NCBI GenBank assembly: GCA_934501115.1
Contig: CAKSTO010000048.1
Span: 1-16,627 of the forward strand
DNA from: an uncultured Faecalibacterium sp.
GTDB taxonomy: Bacteria > Bacillota > Clostridia > Oscillospirales > Ruminococcaceae
DNA length: 16,627 bases
Direction: 5' to 3'
The translations under genes and the position numbers were made by a program. This document shows, one piece after another, positions 1 to 6,979 of the stretch. Below the pieces are notes generated by a model that was not told the origin of the DNA, did no database searches, and saw only the letters and a program-made list of their open reading frames with translations. Position 1 is the first letter of the stretch; the number at the start of each line of letters is the position of its first letter.

Positions 1-527
1 ACCTCGCGGCCGCCGACACCGATATCACCGGCGGGGCAGTCCACGAACTGGCCGATGTGGCGGTACAGCTCGGTCATGAAGCTCTGGCAGAAGCGCATCA
101 CTTCCATGTCGCTCTTGCCGTGGGGGTCGAAGTCAGAGCCGCCCTTGCCGCCGCCCATGGGCAGGGTGGTCAGGCTGTTCTTGAAGATCTGCTCAAAGCC
201 CAGGAACTTCAGGATGCCCTGGTTGACAGAGGGATGGAAGCGCAGGCCGCCCTTGTAGGGGCCGATGGCGCTGTTGAACTGCACGCGGTAGCCGCGGTTC
301 ACCTGAACCTTGCCCTGATCGTCTACCCAAGGCACACGGAAGGTGATGATGCGCTCCGGCTCGACCATACGCTCGATCAGGCCGGCCTTCTCGTACTCGG
401 GGTGCTTCTCCACAACGGGCTGGATGCTCTCCAGAACCTCGCGCACAGCCTGCAGGAACTCAGGCTCGTTGGCATTGCGCTTTTCCAGACCTTCGTAAAC
501 GCGCTTCAGGTATTCATTCGTCAGCAT
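1..527 (-). CDS. gdhA: NADP-type glutamate dehydrogenase, N-terminal part (cut by window edge)
   Basis: Glutamate dehydrogenase makes L-glutamate from 2-oxoglutarate and ammonium using NAD(P)H, a main cytosolic entry of ammonium into carbon metabolism. The visible 175 residues begin MLTNEYLKRVYEGLEKRNAN. They hold the substrate-binding region with GPYKGGLRFHPSVN (about 89-102), the catalytic-lysine motif PMGGGKGGSDFDP (about 123-135, Lys128) and CPAGDIGVGGRE (164-175) with the conserved Asp168. The family is about 445 residues long, so roughly 270, including the dinucleotide-binding domain, lie outside the window. The ATG at 527 is chosen because AAGGAG sits 9 nt upstream and the N-terminus matches the hexameric bacterial family. 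The promoter at 684-712 and a long leader precede it. The family call is very secure; NADP rather than NAD preference follows from the small hexameric type and is not proven by the visible part. Confidence 0.95.
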   Translation of the reverse strand, partial: MLTNEYLKRVYEGLEKRNANEPEFLQAVREVLESIQPVVEKHPEYEKAGLIERMVEPERIITFRVPWVDDQGKVQVNRGYRVQFNSAIGPYKGGLRFHPSVNQGILKFLGFEQIFKNSLTTLPMGGGKGGSDFDPHGKSDMEVMRFCQSFMTELYRHIGQFVDCPAGDIGVGGRE

Positions 528-676
528 AGTAGAATACTCCTTTTCCCAATTACTCTATAAAATTTGAAAAAGACGAGACCGCCCGGCACGCCGCACAGCG
601 GACGTGCTGCTAAAACGCTATGGGACGATCCCGGATTTCCGTTCTTACACACCGGCCTGCTTATGGCTGCAGACCG
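528..676 (-). other. Structured 5' leader of gdhA
   Basis: This stretch lies between the likely transcription start (near 677) and the gdhA ATG. It contains no convincing ORF. On the transcribed strand a 7-bp stem, GGTCTGC with GCAGGCC (one G-U pair, 8-nt loop, 654-675), sits at the extreme 5' end. A stronger stem at 586-607 pairs GCACG and CCGC with GCGG and CGTGC around a 3-nt loop, with one bulged base. A T5 run follows about 16 nt after this second stem, too far for a standard intrinsic terminator. I cannot match the leader to a known riboswitch. It could control gdhA expression or simply be a long untranslated region. Confidence 0.4.
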
Positions 677-683
677 CTTTATT

Positions 684-712
684 ATTATAAAGCATTCCTG
701 TGGGTTTGACAA
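684..712 (-). promoter_or_regulatory. Sigma-A type promoter of gdhA
   Basis: Read on the minus strand, TTGTCA (707-712) and TATAAT (684-689) are separated by exactly 17 nt. The -10 is perfect and the -35 differs from TTGACA at one or two positions. Transcription would start near 677, leaving a leader of about 150 nt before gdhA. Confidence 0.8.
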
Positions 713-731
713 TAGCGAAAAAGCAGAAAAT

Positions 732-761
732 GTTTCAAAAAAACAAATGAAAAGTTGAAAC
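732..761. promoter_or_regulatory. Inverted repeat upstream of the gdhA promoter
   Basis: GTTTCAA (732-738) and its exact complement TTGAAAC (755-761) flank a 16-nt A-rich spacer. It lies just upstream of the gdhA -35 box, about 55 to 85 nt before the predicted start, a usual place for an activator site. No regulator can be named, and 7-bp arms in A/T-rich DNA may arise by chance. Confidence 0.3.
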
Positions 762-881
762 TGCTTCACAAAACGAATAATAAAAGCAGAAAACCACACG
801 GAACCTTGTTTTTTTAAGTGCTTCACGGCCAAAAACAGTGCGGAAAAGAATGCCTTTTGCACAGATGCCGCTTCCGGCAGC

Positions 882-917
882 AAAAAAGGCTGCTGCACAG
901 CAGTTTGTGCAGCAGCC
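882..917 (-). terminator. Intrinsic terminator of mrp
   Basis: On the minus strand an 11-bp perfect stem (GGCTGCTGCAC with GTGCAGCAGCC, 8-nt loop) is followed at once by T6. It begins 12 nt beyond the mrp stop codon and separates mrp from gdhA. Confidence 0.92.
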
Positions 918-928
918 GGAGAATCAGG

Positions 929-1759
929 TTATTTCAGCAGCTTTTCGCAAGCATCGGCGGCACCTTCCAGATACTCGCCGCCGTAGGTCTCGATCAGACC
1001 GGCATCGGACAGCTGAGCCAGCTGCGGGTCGATGGGGCATTTTGCCAGTACGGGCAGGTGGTGCTTTGCAGCCACCTCGTCCACATGGCTGTTGCCGAAC
1101 ACATCGATGTGCTTGCCGCAGTCGGGGCAGACGATGTAGCTCATGTTCTCCACGATGCCCAGCATGGGCACCTTCATCATTTCAGCCATGTTCACGGCCT
1201 TGGCCACGATCATGCTCACCAGCTCCTGCGGGCTTGCCACCACCACGATGCCGTCCACCGGCAGGCTCTGGAACACGGTCAGGGGCACATCACCGGTTCC
1301 CGGAGGCATGTCCACGAACAGGAATTCCACGTCCTTCCAGACCACATCGGTCCAGAACTGCTTGACGGCACCGGCAATGACCGGGCCGCGCCACACAACG
1401 GGGTCTTCCTCATTTTCCACCAGCAGGTTGATGCTCATCACATCGATGCCCATGCGGCTCTGGATGGGCCAGCAACCCTTGTCGTCGGCCATGGCGCGGC
1501 CATGAATGCCGAACAGCTTTGGGATGGACGGGCCGGTGATGTCGGCGTCCAGAATGCCGCAGTGATAGCCGCGGCGTGCCATGGCGCAGGCCAGCAGGGC
1601 ACTGGTCATGCTCTTGCCGACGCCACCTTTGCCGGACACAACGCCAATGACCTTTTTGACGCTGCTGTTGGGGTTGGGCGCGTCATGCTGGGGCGCTGCA
1701 TCGCGGGAAGAACATGCTGCACTGCAATTGGAGCAGTCATGGGTGCATTCTTCGCTCAT
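929..1759 (-). CDS. mrp: Mrp/NBP35-family iron-sulfur cluster carrier ATPase
   Basis: This is a cytosolic P-loop ATPase of the Mrp/ApbC/NBP35 family, which binds a labile Fe-S cluster at a dimer interface and passes it to apo-proteins. The 276-residue protein has an N-terminal cysteine cluster CTHDCSNCSAAC (Cys5, 9, 12, 16), as in clostridial and NBP35-like members. A deviant Walker A GKGGVGKS follows at 43-50, the switch motif DADITGPSIP near 71-80, Walker B-like VDMPPGTGD at 149-157, and the bridging pair CPDC (Cys211, Cys214). The ATG at 1759 has only a weak AAAGAG-like ribosome site. It is kept because the cysteine cluster starts right after it and no in-frame start lies just upstream. 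The gene is transcribed alone, between its promoter (1852-1880) and terminator (882-917). The family is certain; client proteins cannot be read from sequence. Confidence 0.95.
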   Translation of the reverse strand: MSEECTHDCSNCSAACSSRDAAPQHDAPNPNSSVKKVIGVVSGKGGVGKSMTSALLACAMARRGYHCGILDADITGPSIPKLFGIHGRAMADDKGCWPIQSRMGIDVMSINLLVENEEDPVVWRGPVIAGAVKQFWTDVVWKDVEFLFVDMPPGTGDVPLTVFQSLPVDGIVVVASPQELVSMIVAKAVNMAEMMKVPMLGIVENMSYIVCPDCGKHIDVFGNSHVDEVAAKHHLPVLAKCPIDPQLAQLSDAGLIETYGGEYLEGAADACEKLLK

Positions 1760-1851
1760 TCTCTTTTTCGCGCACGGCGGGGCAGAAACTGCGAGCCGTG
1801 TGCTTCCTCCTTGCTCAAATTACGGACAAAAAGATACTTTGACCATCTCTT

Positions 1852-1880
1852 ACTATACCATAAAAAATGCGGGGAAACAA
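1852..1880 (-). promoter_or_regulatory. Promoter of mrp
   Basis: On the minus strand TTGTTT (1875-1880), a 17-nt spacer and TATAGT (1852-1857) form a sigma-A type promoter. A TG one base upstream of the -10 gives an extended -10. The start would fall near 1845, giving a leader of about 85 nt. The divergent flippase gene must also be started from this 204-bp gap; its own promoter is unclear, with only weak matches around 1811-1866. Confidence 0.65.
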
Positions 1881-1935
1881 CCCATAGCCCTGCTCATGTT
1901 TTGCAGAGCAGCCGCATAGGCTTGAAGGAGAAACG

Positions 1936-1947
1936 ATGTGGTTTTAG
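1936..1947 (+). other. Possible three-codon leader ORF (Met-Trp-Phe-stop)
   Basis: ATG TGG TTT TAG lies 5 nt after a near-perfect ribosome site GAAGGAG (1924-1930), and its stop is 16 nt before the flippase ATG. A ribosome starting here would end next to the flippase's own ribosome site. It might be a coupling or leader ORF, or a chance match. It is in a different frame from the flippase. Confidence 0.25.
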
Positions 1948-1963
1948 GCAGGGGAGGTGCGCT

Positions 1964-3517
1964 ATGCGGCAGAGCTATCTGAAAAATGCGGCGCTGCTCA
2001 CCGGGTCGGACGTGGTGCTGCGTCTGGCGGGAATGGCTCTGCGCATCTGGCTGGCCAATGAGCTGGGTGGCGAAGGAATGGGGCTGTATCAGCTGGTTCT
2101 GGCAGTGTATTCGCTGTTCGTCACACTGGCTACGGCAGGGGTGTCCGTGGCGGCTACCCGGCTCATGGCCGAAGAGCTCAGTGTCCCGGGAAACCGTGCC
2201 CCGGCCCGCGGCATGATGCATCGGCTGCTTTCGGCGGGGCTGGTGCTGGGGCTGTTTGCCGCTGCGCTGCAGCTGACAACGGCCGACTTTGCAGCCCGGT
2301 GGTGGCTGGGCGACGAGCGTGCCGCCGGAGCACTGCAGGTGTCGGCGCTTGGAATGCCCTGTATGGCAGTGTCTGCAGTGCTGCGCGGATTTTTCATTGC
2401 CCGGCGGCGGGTGACGCCCAATGTGCTCAGCCAGCTTGCCGAGCAGACGGTGCGCATTGCGTTAGTGGCTCTGGCACTCATCCGTACCGAGGGAACTGCC
2501 GTGGGCGTGCGCTGTATGCTGGTGCTGGCGTCCACTGCGGCCAGTGAGGCGGTCTCTTCGGCTCTGATGCTGCTGTTCTATCGCCGGGAAGAGGCGCGGT
2601 GCTTTGCGGGAGAAAAAGCAGGCCGCCCTGCTGCCCCTGCCCGACGGATGTGGGACATCCTGTGGCCGGTGGAAGGCGGGCGGGTGCTTTCCAGCGCTCT
2701 GCACACGGCAGAGAATATGCTGGTGCCCGCCTGCCTTGCGGTGTATCTGGCCGGGGCAGGCGGCCGCCCGGCGGCGCTGGAACAGTACGGCGAGCTGAAG
2801 GGGATGGCGCTGCCACTGCTGACATTTCCGTTTGGATTGCTGGGGAGCCTCTCTGTGCTGCTGATGCCGGAGATCACACAAGCCCACATTCTGGGTCAGA
2901 CAAAGCGGCTCAATACGCTTTTAGACAGGATGATGCGGCTCACCGGATACTTCTCCGCATTGGCGGGTGCACTGTTCTGGGCATGGGGCCGCCCGGCGGC
3001 ACAGCTGCTGTATCACAGCGGGGAAGCCGGCTTTTATCTGGAAACGCTGGCACCCGCGATGCCGCTGATGTATCTGGAAAGCATGGTGGATGGTGCCATG
3101 AAAGGGGTGGGAGAGCAGAAAGCAGCCTTTCGCTACAGTGTGTGGGATGCCATCCTGCGCATTGCCGGGGTGGTGCTTTTGCTGCCCCGATTCGGCATGA
3201 AGGGCTTTCTGGCGGTGATCCTTCTGTCCAGCCTGTATACCTGTGCGGCCAACACGGGGCGGCTTCTGTTTTCCAGCGGAACGCAGCATGCCTTCCGGCG
3301 CTGGCTTGGGGCACCGCTTCTGGCGGCTCTGCCTGCGGCCGGCGCCGGGATGGCTCTGCGCGAACTGCTTGCCGACAGTCTGGCGGGGAACCTGCTGCTG
3401 CAGCTTGCAGCACTGACGGCGGGCGGAATGGCGACGGTGCTGGTATTCCTTCTGACAGCGTGGCCGCTGGGACTGGGAGAAGAGGTGCGTCAGATCGGAG
3501 AAAAGCACCTGAGGTAA
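1964..3517 (+). CDS. SpoVB/MurJ-like polysaccharide or lipid II flippase (MATE/MOP superfamily)
   Basis: This 517-residue polytopic membrane protein belongs to the MOP exporter superfamily, whose SpoVB/YtgP/Wzx branch flips lipid-linked glycan precursors across the cytoplasmic membrane. The N-terminal block NELGGEGMGLYQLVLAVYS (about 32-50), followed by FVTLATAGVSVAATRLMAEE (52-71), is characteristic of the SpoVB-like branch. About 12-14 hydrophobic segments run to the C-terminus, including a second-half block PLLTFPFGLLGSLSVLLMPEI (284-304). The ATG at 1964 is chosen for its GGGAGG site 7-8 nt upstream; the frame stays open further upstream only because it runs antisense to mrp. Length fits the family (about 500-550). 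In a probable non-spore-former, lipid II or surface-glycan transport is likelier than spore cortex synthesis. The substrate is not determined. No convincing terminator follows: only a weak GC hairpin near 3519-3535 without a T-tract. Confidence 0.88.
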   Translation: MRQSYLKNAALLTGSDVVLRLAGMALRIWLANELGGEGMGLYQLVLAVYSLFVTLATAGVSVAATRLMAEELSVPGNRAPARGMMHRLLSAGLVLGLFAAALQLTTADFAARWWLGDERAAGALQVSALGMPCMAVSAVLRGFFIARRRVTPNVLSQLAEQTVRIALVALALIRTEGTAVGVRCMLVLASTAASEAVSSALMLLFYRREEARCFAGEKAGRPAAPARRMWDILWPVEGGRVLSSALHTAENMLVPACLAVYLAGAGGRPAALEQYGELKGMALPLLTFPFGLLGSLSVLLMPEITQAHILGQTKRLNTLLDRMMRLTGYFSALAGALFWAWGRPAAQLLYHSGEAGFYLETLAPAMPLMYLESMVDGAMKGVGEQKAAFRYSVWDAILRIAGVVLLLPRFGMKGFLAVILLSSLYTCAANTGRLLFSSGTQHAFRRWLGAPLLAALPAAGAGMALRELLADSLAGNLLLQLAALTAGGMATVLVFLLTAWPLGLGEEVRQIGEKHLR

Positions 3518-3556
3518 GCCCCAACCCCAAGGGGAAAGCCTTTCTTGTGAATTTTC

Positions 3557-3585
3557 TGGACATTGTCTGCGCTTCTGTGTATAAT
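3557..3585 (+). promoter_or_regulatory. Promoter of the nucleotide-sugar dehydratase gene
   Basis: TGGACA (3557-3562) and a perfect TATAAT (3580-3585) are 17 nt apart. The start would be near 3592, giving a leader of about 105 nt. This implies the dehydratase is expressed independently of the flippase upstream. Confidence 0.8.
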
Positions 3586-3591
3586 ATAAAG

Positions 3592-3696
3592 ATAGGGCTG
3601 TCCGACAGGTCAGAAACCCTGTGAGACCGGAATCGTATTCCGGATGAAATAGCGGTGCGGATCTCTGATGCACCGGGCGAAAAAGAGGACTTGTTC
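3592..3696 (+). other. Hairpin-rich 5' leader of the dehydratase gene
   Basis: Three simple stems follow one another in the predicted transcript. CTGT/ACAG lies at about 3598-3608. A perfect 7-bp stem CCGGAAT/ATTCCGG with a 3-nt loop spans 3627-3643. CGGTGC/GCACCG (3653-3658 with 3670-3675, 11-nt loop) ends 7 nt before the ribosome site at 3682-3689. An outer AGGG/CCCT pairing is also possible. I do not recognise a c-di-GMP, c-di-AMP or other riboswitch consensus. Confidence 0.4.
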
Positions 3697-5595
3697 GTGA
3701 AAGATAAAACCAAGAATACACCGCAGGTGTTGGCACGCCGGGCGGTTCTGGTGCTGCTGGATGCAGCCATCGTCGCATTCAGCTTTTACTTCGCACTGCT
3801 GCTGCGGGCAGACGGCGCCGTGGAAGCGGCATGGTGGCCTCACAACCGCGCCATCCTGTACGAAAATCTGCCTTGGATCGTGGCGGTATACCTTGTCTGC
3901 TTTCTGGCAGGCGGGCTGTACGCTGTGCTGTGGAAGTACGCCGGTGAGCGTGATCTGATCCGTCTGGCCGGAATGATCGCAGTGCCTACCGGCATTGTAT
4001 ATGTGGTCAACCGCAGTCTGATCCACGGGGTGCTGTTCAATTCGGCCAACTGTATGGCCGCAGTGCTCATCTTCCTGCTGGTAGGCGGCAGTCGTCTGGC
4101 ATGGCGGCTGTTCCTGAACCACCCGCTGGGCGAAAAGCTGCGCGGCACGGCCAGCAGGGATCCCAACCGCCCTGTGATGATCGTTGGCGCAGGCGAAGCC
4201 GGTGCATGGGCGATCAATGTGTGCAAGTCCAACAAAGAATACGGACATGCGGTGGTGGCGGTGGACGATGACCCTGCAAAGCGGAACCAGACCATCCACG
4301 GTGTTCCGGTCAAGGGCACGATGGAGGAGATCCCGGAGCTGTGCAAGCGCTATGGCATCCACAGCATCATCATTGCCATCCCGACTTTGAAGGGCAGCCG
4401 CCTGAGCCATATTATCGACCTGTGTATCAGCACGCACTGTGCGGTGCAGCTGCTCAGCGACCCTCAGCTGGTGGGCACTGGTACACCGCAGCAGGGGGCG
4501 TTCCGTGAGCTGAACCCGGCGGACTTCCTTTCCCGCGATGAGGTGACGCTGGATACGGATAAAATTTCCGGCTACCTGACCGGCAAGACGGTTCTGGTCA
4601 CGGGCGGCGGCGGCTCCATCGGCAGTGAGCTGTGCCGTCAGGTGATGCGCTTCAAGCCCGGCAAGCTGCTGATCTTTGATATCTACGAGAACTGCGCCTA
4701 TGAGCTTTTGATGGAGCTGCAGCAGAAATACGGCCGGGATATCCCGGTGACGGTGCTGATCGGTTCGATACGCGACAAAAAGCGGCTGGATGAGGTGTTT
4801 GAAACCTATCATCCCACAGTGGTGTTCCACGCGGCGGCACACAAGCATGTGCCGCTGATGGAGGTGAGCCCTGCCGAGGCCGTGAAGAATAATGTTCTGG
4901 GTACCAAAAACCTGCTGGTGAGTGCCAGTGAACACGATGTGGAGCGGTTCGTGCAGCTTTCTACCGATAAGGCAGTCAACCCCACCAGTGTCATGGGATG
5001 CACCAAACGCATCTGCGAAATGCTCATCCAGACCTTTGCGGGCAATACGGATATGAAGTGTGTGGCTGTGCGGTTCGGCAATGTGCTGGGCAGCCACGGC
5101 AGCGTCATCCCGCTGTTTGAGGCTCAGATCAAAAAGGGCGGGCCTGTTACCCTGACCGACCCCAACATCGAGCGCTACTTTATGACCATTCCGGAGGCTG
5201 CCCAGCTGGTTCTGCAGGCGGGCGCACAGGCGGAAAGCGGGAATATCTATGTTCTGGATATGGGCGAGCCGGTGAAGATCATGGATCTTGCGAAACAGCT
5301 GATCCGTTTTTACGGCTATGAGCCGGGCGTAAATATGGAGATCAAAATCGTTGGTCTGCGTCCGGGCGAAAAGCTCTATGAGGAGCTGATGATGGACGAG
5401 GAGCAGGACAAGATGCGCCGCACCGGCCACAACAAGATCTTTGTAGCATCGCCCCGCAACATTGATCTGGCTGTATTCTATGAGCAGCTGCAGGATCTTG
5501 CCAGTGCGGCAGAGCACAACGACGAGGGCGTCGTGCAGCAGCTGGCAAGGATGATCCCCACATTCACGCCCACACGTGAGAATCTGAAACTTTAA
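3697..5595 (+). CDS. Membrane-anchored UDP-sugar 4,6-dehydratase (PglF/WbpM/EpsC family)
   Basis: The family converts UDP-GlcNAc to the UDP-4-keto-6-deoxy sugar, the first step towards bacillosamine, QuiNAc or FucNAc-type sugars for surface glycans. The 632-residue product has an N-terminal membrane domain (about four helices within 15-135). A first Rossmann fold follows (VGAGEAGA, 163-170; CoA_binding_3-like). The C-terminal SDR domain has TGGGGSIG (302-309), FHAAAHKHVPLME (377-389) and the catalytic segment LSTDKAVNPTSVMGCTKR (421-438). Here Met433 replaces the usual tyrosine of SYK and Lys437 is kept, the SMK triad typical of this membrane class. LRPGEKLYEEL (554-564) is the sugar-nucleotide motif. 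The GTG at 3697 is chosen over the in-frame GTG at 3655 because AAAGAGGA lies 7 nt upstream. Family certain; exact sugar product unknown. Confidence 0.93.
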   Translation: MKDKTKNTPQVLARRAVLVLLDAAIVAFSFYFALLLRADGAVEAAWWPHNRAILYENLPWIVAVYLVCFLAGGLYAVLWKYAGERDLIRLAGMIAVPTGIVYVVNRSLIHGVLFNSANCMAAVLIFLLVGGSRLAWRLFLNHPLGEKLRGTASRDPNRPVMIVGAGEAGAWAINVCKSNKEYGHAVVAVDDDPAKRNQTIHGVPVKGTMEEIPELCKRYGIHSIIIAIPTLKGSRLSHIIDLCISTHCAVQLLSDPQLVGTGTPQQGAFRELNPADFLSRDEVTLDTDKISGYLTGKTVLVTGGGGSIGSELCRQVMRFKPGKLLIFDIYENCAYELLMELQQKYGRDIPVTVLIGSIRDKKRLDEVFETYHPTVVFHAAAHKHVPLMEVSPAEAVKNNVLGTKNLLVSASEHDVERFVQLSTDKAVNPTSVMGCTKRICEMLIQTFAGNTDMKCVAVRFGNVLGSHGSVIPLFEAQIKKGGPVTLTDPNIERYFMTIPEAAQLVLQAGAQAESGNIYVLDMGEPVKIMDLAKQLIRFYGYEPGVNMEIKIVGLRPGEKLYEELMMDEEQDKMRRTGHNKIFVASPRNIDLAVFYEQLQDLASAAEHNDEGVVQQLARMIPTFTPTRENLKL

Positions 5596-5680
5596 TATGC
5601 TTGCCATTGCGGCGCTTTGGCCGCGTGCAATAGACGGCAGAACGGGTGACCGGACTGCACAAAATGAGAGGGATGTAATT

Positions 5681-6967
5681 ATGGAAAAGAAACCGTTTCT
5701 GACTGAAGCGATGGCACAGGAGATCATTCAGGATGTGCCCACGCCGTTCCACATCTACGACGAAAAGGGCATCCGGGAAAATGCCCGCCGCATCAACAAA
5801 GCGTTCAGCTGGAACAAAGGCTTCAAGGAGTATTTTGCCGTCAAGGCTCTGCCGAACCCGATCATTCTGCAGATCCTCAAGGAAGAGGGCTGCGGTGTGG
5901 ACTGCTCGTCTCTGACCGAACTGATGCTCAGTGAAGTATGCGGGTTTACCGGCAGCGATATCATGTTCTCGTCCAACCAGACTCCGGTGGAGGATATGAA
6001 GAAGGCTTACGAGCTGGGCGCCTACATCAATCTGGACGACGCCACTATGGTGGAGTTTCTGGAGCGTGTTGCCGGTGTGCCGGAGAACATCTTCTGCCGC
6101 TACAATCCCGGCGGAACGTTCAGTCTGGGCGAAAGTGAAGAAGGCTTTCAGGTCATGGACAAGCCCGGTGATGCCAAGTACGGCATGACCGAGGAGCAGA
6201 TGATCGAAAGCTACAAGAAGCTGGCTGCAAAGGGTGCCAAGAACTTCGGTATCCACGCTTTTCTGGCTTCCAACACCATCTCGGATGAATACTATCCGGA
6301 GCTGGCCGGTATCCTGTTCCGGCTGGCCGTCCGGGTGCAGAAGGCCGCCGGCGTACATATCGGCTACATCAATCTGTCCGGCGGCGTGGGCATCCCGTAC
6401 CGCCCGGAGCAGACCGAGAACGACATCATGGCCATCGGCGAGGGTGTGCGCAAGAAGTTTGAGGAGATTCTTGTTCCCGCAGGCATGGGCGATGTGGCAA
6501 TCTTTACCGAGATGGGGCGCTTTACCACCGGCCCCTACGGCGCGCTGGTGGCAACGGCCATCCATGAAAAACACATCTATAAGGAGTACATCGGTCTGGA
6601 CGCCTGCGCTGCCAACCTGATGCGTCCCGCCATGTATGGCGCTTACCATCATATCACGGTGCTGGGCAAGGAGAATGCGCCCTGCGACCACATGTACGAC
6701 GTGGTGGGCGGCCTGTGCGAGAACAACGATAAGTTCGCCATCGACCGGATGCTGCCGAAGATCGATATTGGAGATATCCTCTATATCCATGATACCGGCG
6801 CACATGGTTCTGCGATGGGCTACAACTACAATGGTAAGCTGCGCAGTGCTGAGGTGCTGCTGTGCGAGGATGGCACTCACCGTCTCATTCGCCGTGCCGA
6901 GACGCCGCGCGATTATTTTGCTACGCTGGACTTCCTGCCGGCAATGAAGCCGCTGTTTGAAGATTAA
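5681..6967 (+). CDS. lysA: Diaminopimelate decarboxylase, divergent subfamily
   Basis: LysA decarboxylates meso-diaminopimelate to L-lysine using PLP, the last step of lysine synthesis. The 428-residue protein has the fold III alanine-racemase-like barrel with PLP lysine Lys55 in YFAVKALPNP (51-60). NLSGGVGIPY (231-240) is the phosphate-binding glycine loop, EMGRF (277-281) corresponds to EPGR, and CENND (346-350) to the catalytic CESGD. Length is normal for the family. Several motifs deviate from E. coli or Bacillus LysA: HAFLASN (192-198) replaces the usual H-x-HIGSQ, and YIHDTGAHGSAMGYNYNG (368-385) replaces the GAY segment. The ATG at 5681 has GAGAGG 8 nt upstream. There is an 85-nt gap after the dehydratase gene with no obvious promoter, so read-through is possible. 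A related PLP decarboxylase is the main alternative. The next gene starts 12 nt after the stop. Confidence 0.85.
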   Translation: MEKKPFLTEAMAQEIIQDVPTPFHIYDEKGIRENARRINKAFSWNKGFKEYFAVKALPNPIILQILKEEGCGVDCSSLTELMLSEVCGFTGSDIMFSSNQTPVEDMKKAYELGAYINLDDATMVEFLERVAGVPENIFCRYNPGGTFSLGESEEGFQVMDKPGDAKYGMTEEQMIESYKKLAAKGAKNFGIHAFLASNTISDEYYPELAGILFRLAVRVQKAAGVHIGYINLSGGVGIPYRPEQTENDIMAIGEGVRKKFEEILVPAGMGDVAIFTEMGRFTTGPYGALVATAIHEKHIYKEYIGLDACAANLMRPAMYGAYHHITVLGKENAPCDHMYDVVGGLCENNDKFAIDRMLPKIDIGDILYIHDTGAHGSAMGYNYNGKLRSAEVLLCEDGTHRLIRRAETPRDYFATLDFLPAMKPLFED

Positions 6968-6979
6968 GAGGTATCATAA

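Noticed and set aside
818..1963. N-terminal extension of the flippase frame by 382 codons
   Set aside because: The extension runs antisense to mrp, lacks membrane or family character, and a good ribosome site marks the ATG at 1964.
3518..3556. Terminator for the flippase gene (CCCC/GGGG hairpin)
   Set aside because: The stem is only 4 bp and no T-tract follows.
5596..5680. Regulatory hairpin GCGGC/GCCGC between the dehydratase gene and lysA
   Set aside because: A single short GC stem without a T-tract, promoter or known motif; not enough to call a terminator or riboswitch.
3610..5727. A 705-codon open frame on the minus strand across the dehydratase gene, and a 438-codon one at 5564-6880 across lysA
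   Set aside because: Both are exactly antisense to well-recognised genes, have His/Gln/Leu-rich shadow composition and no family motifs. High GC at third codon positions keeps such frames open.
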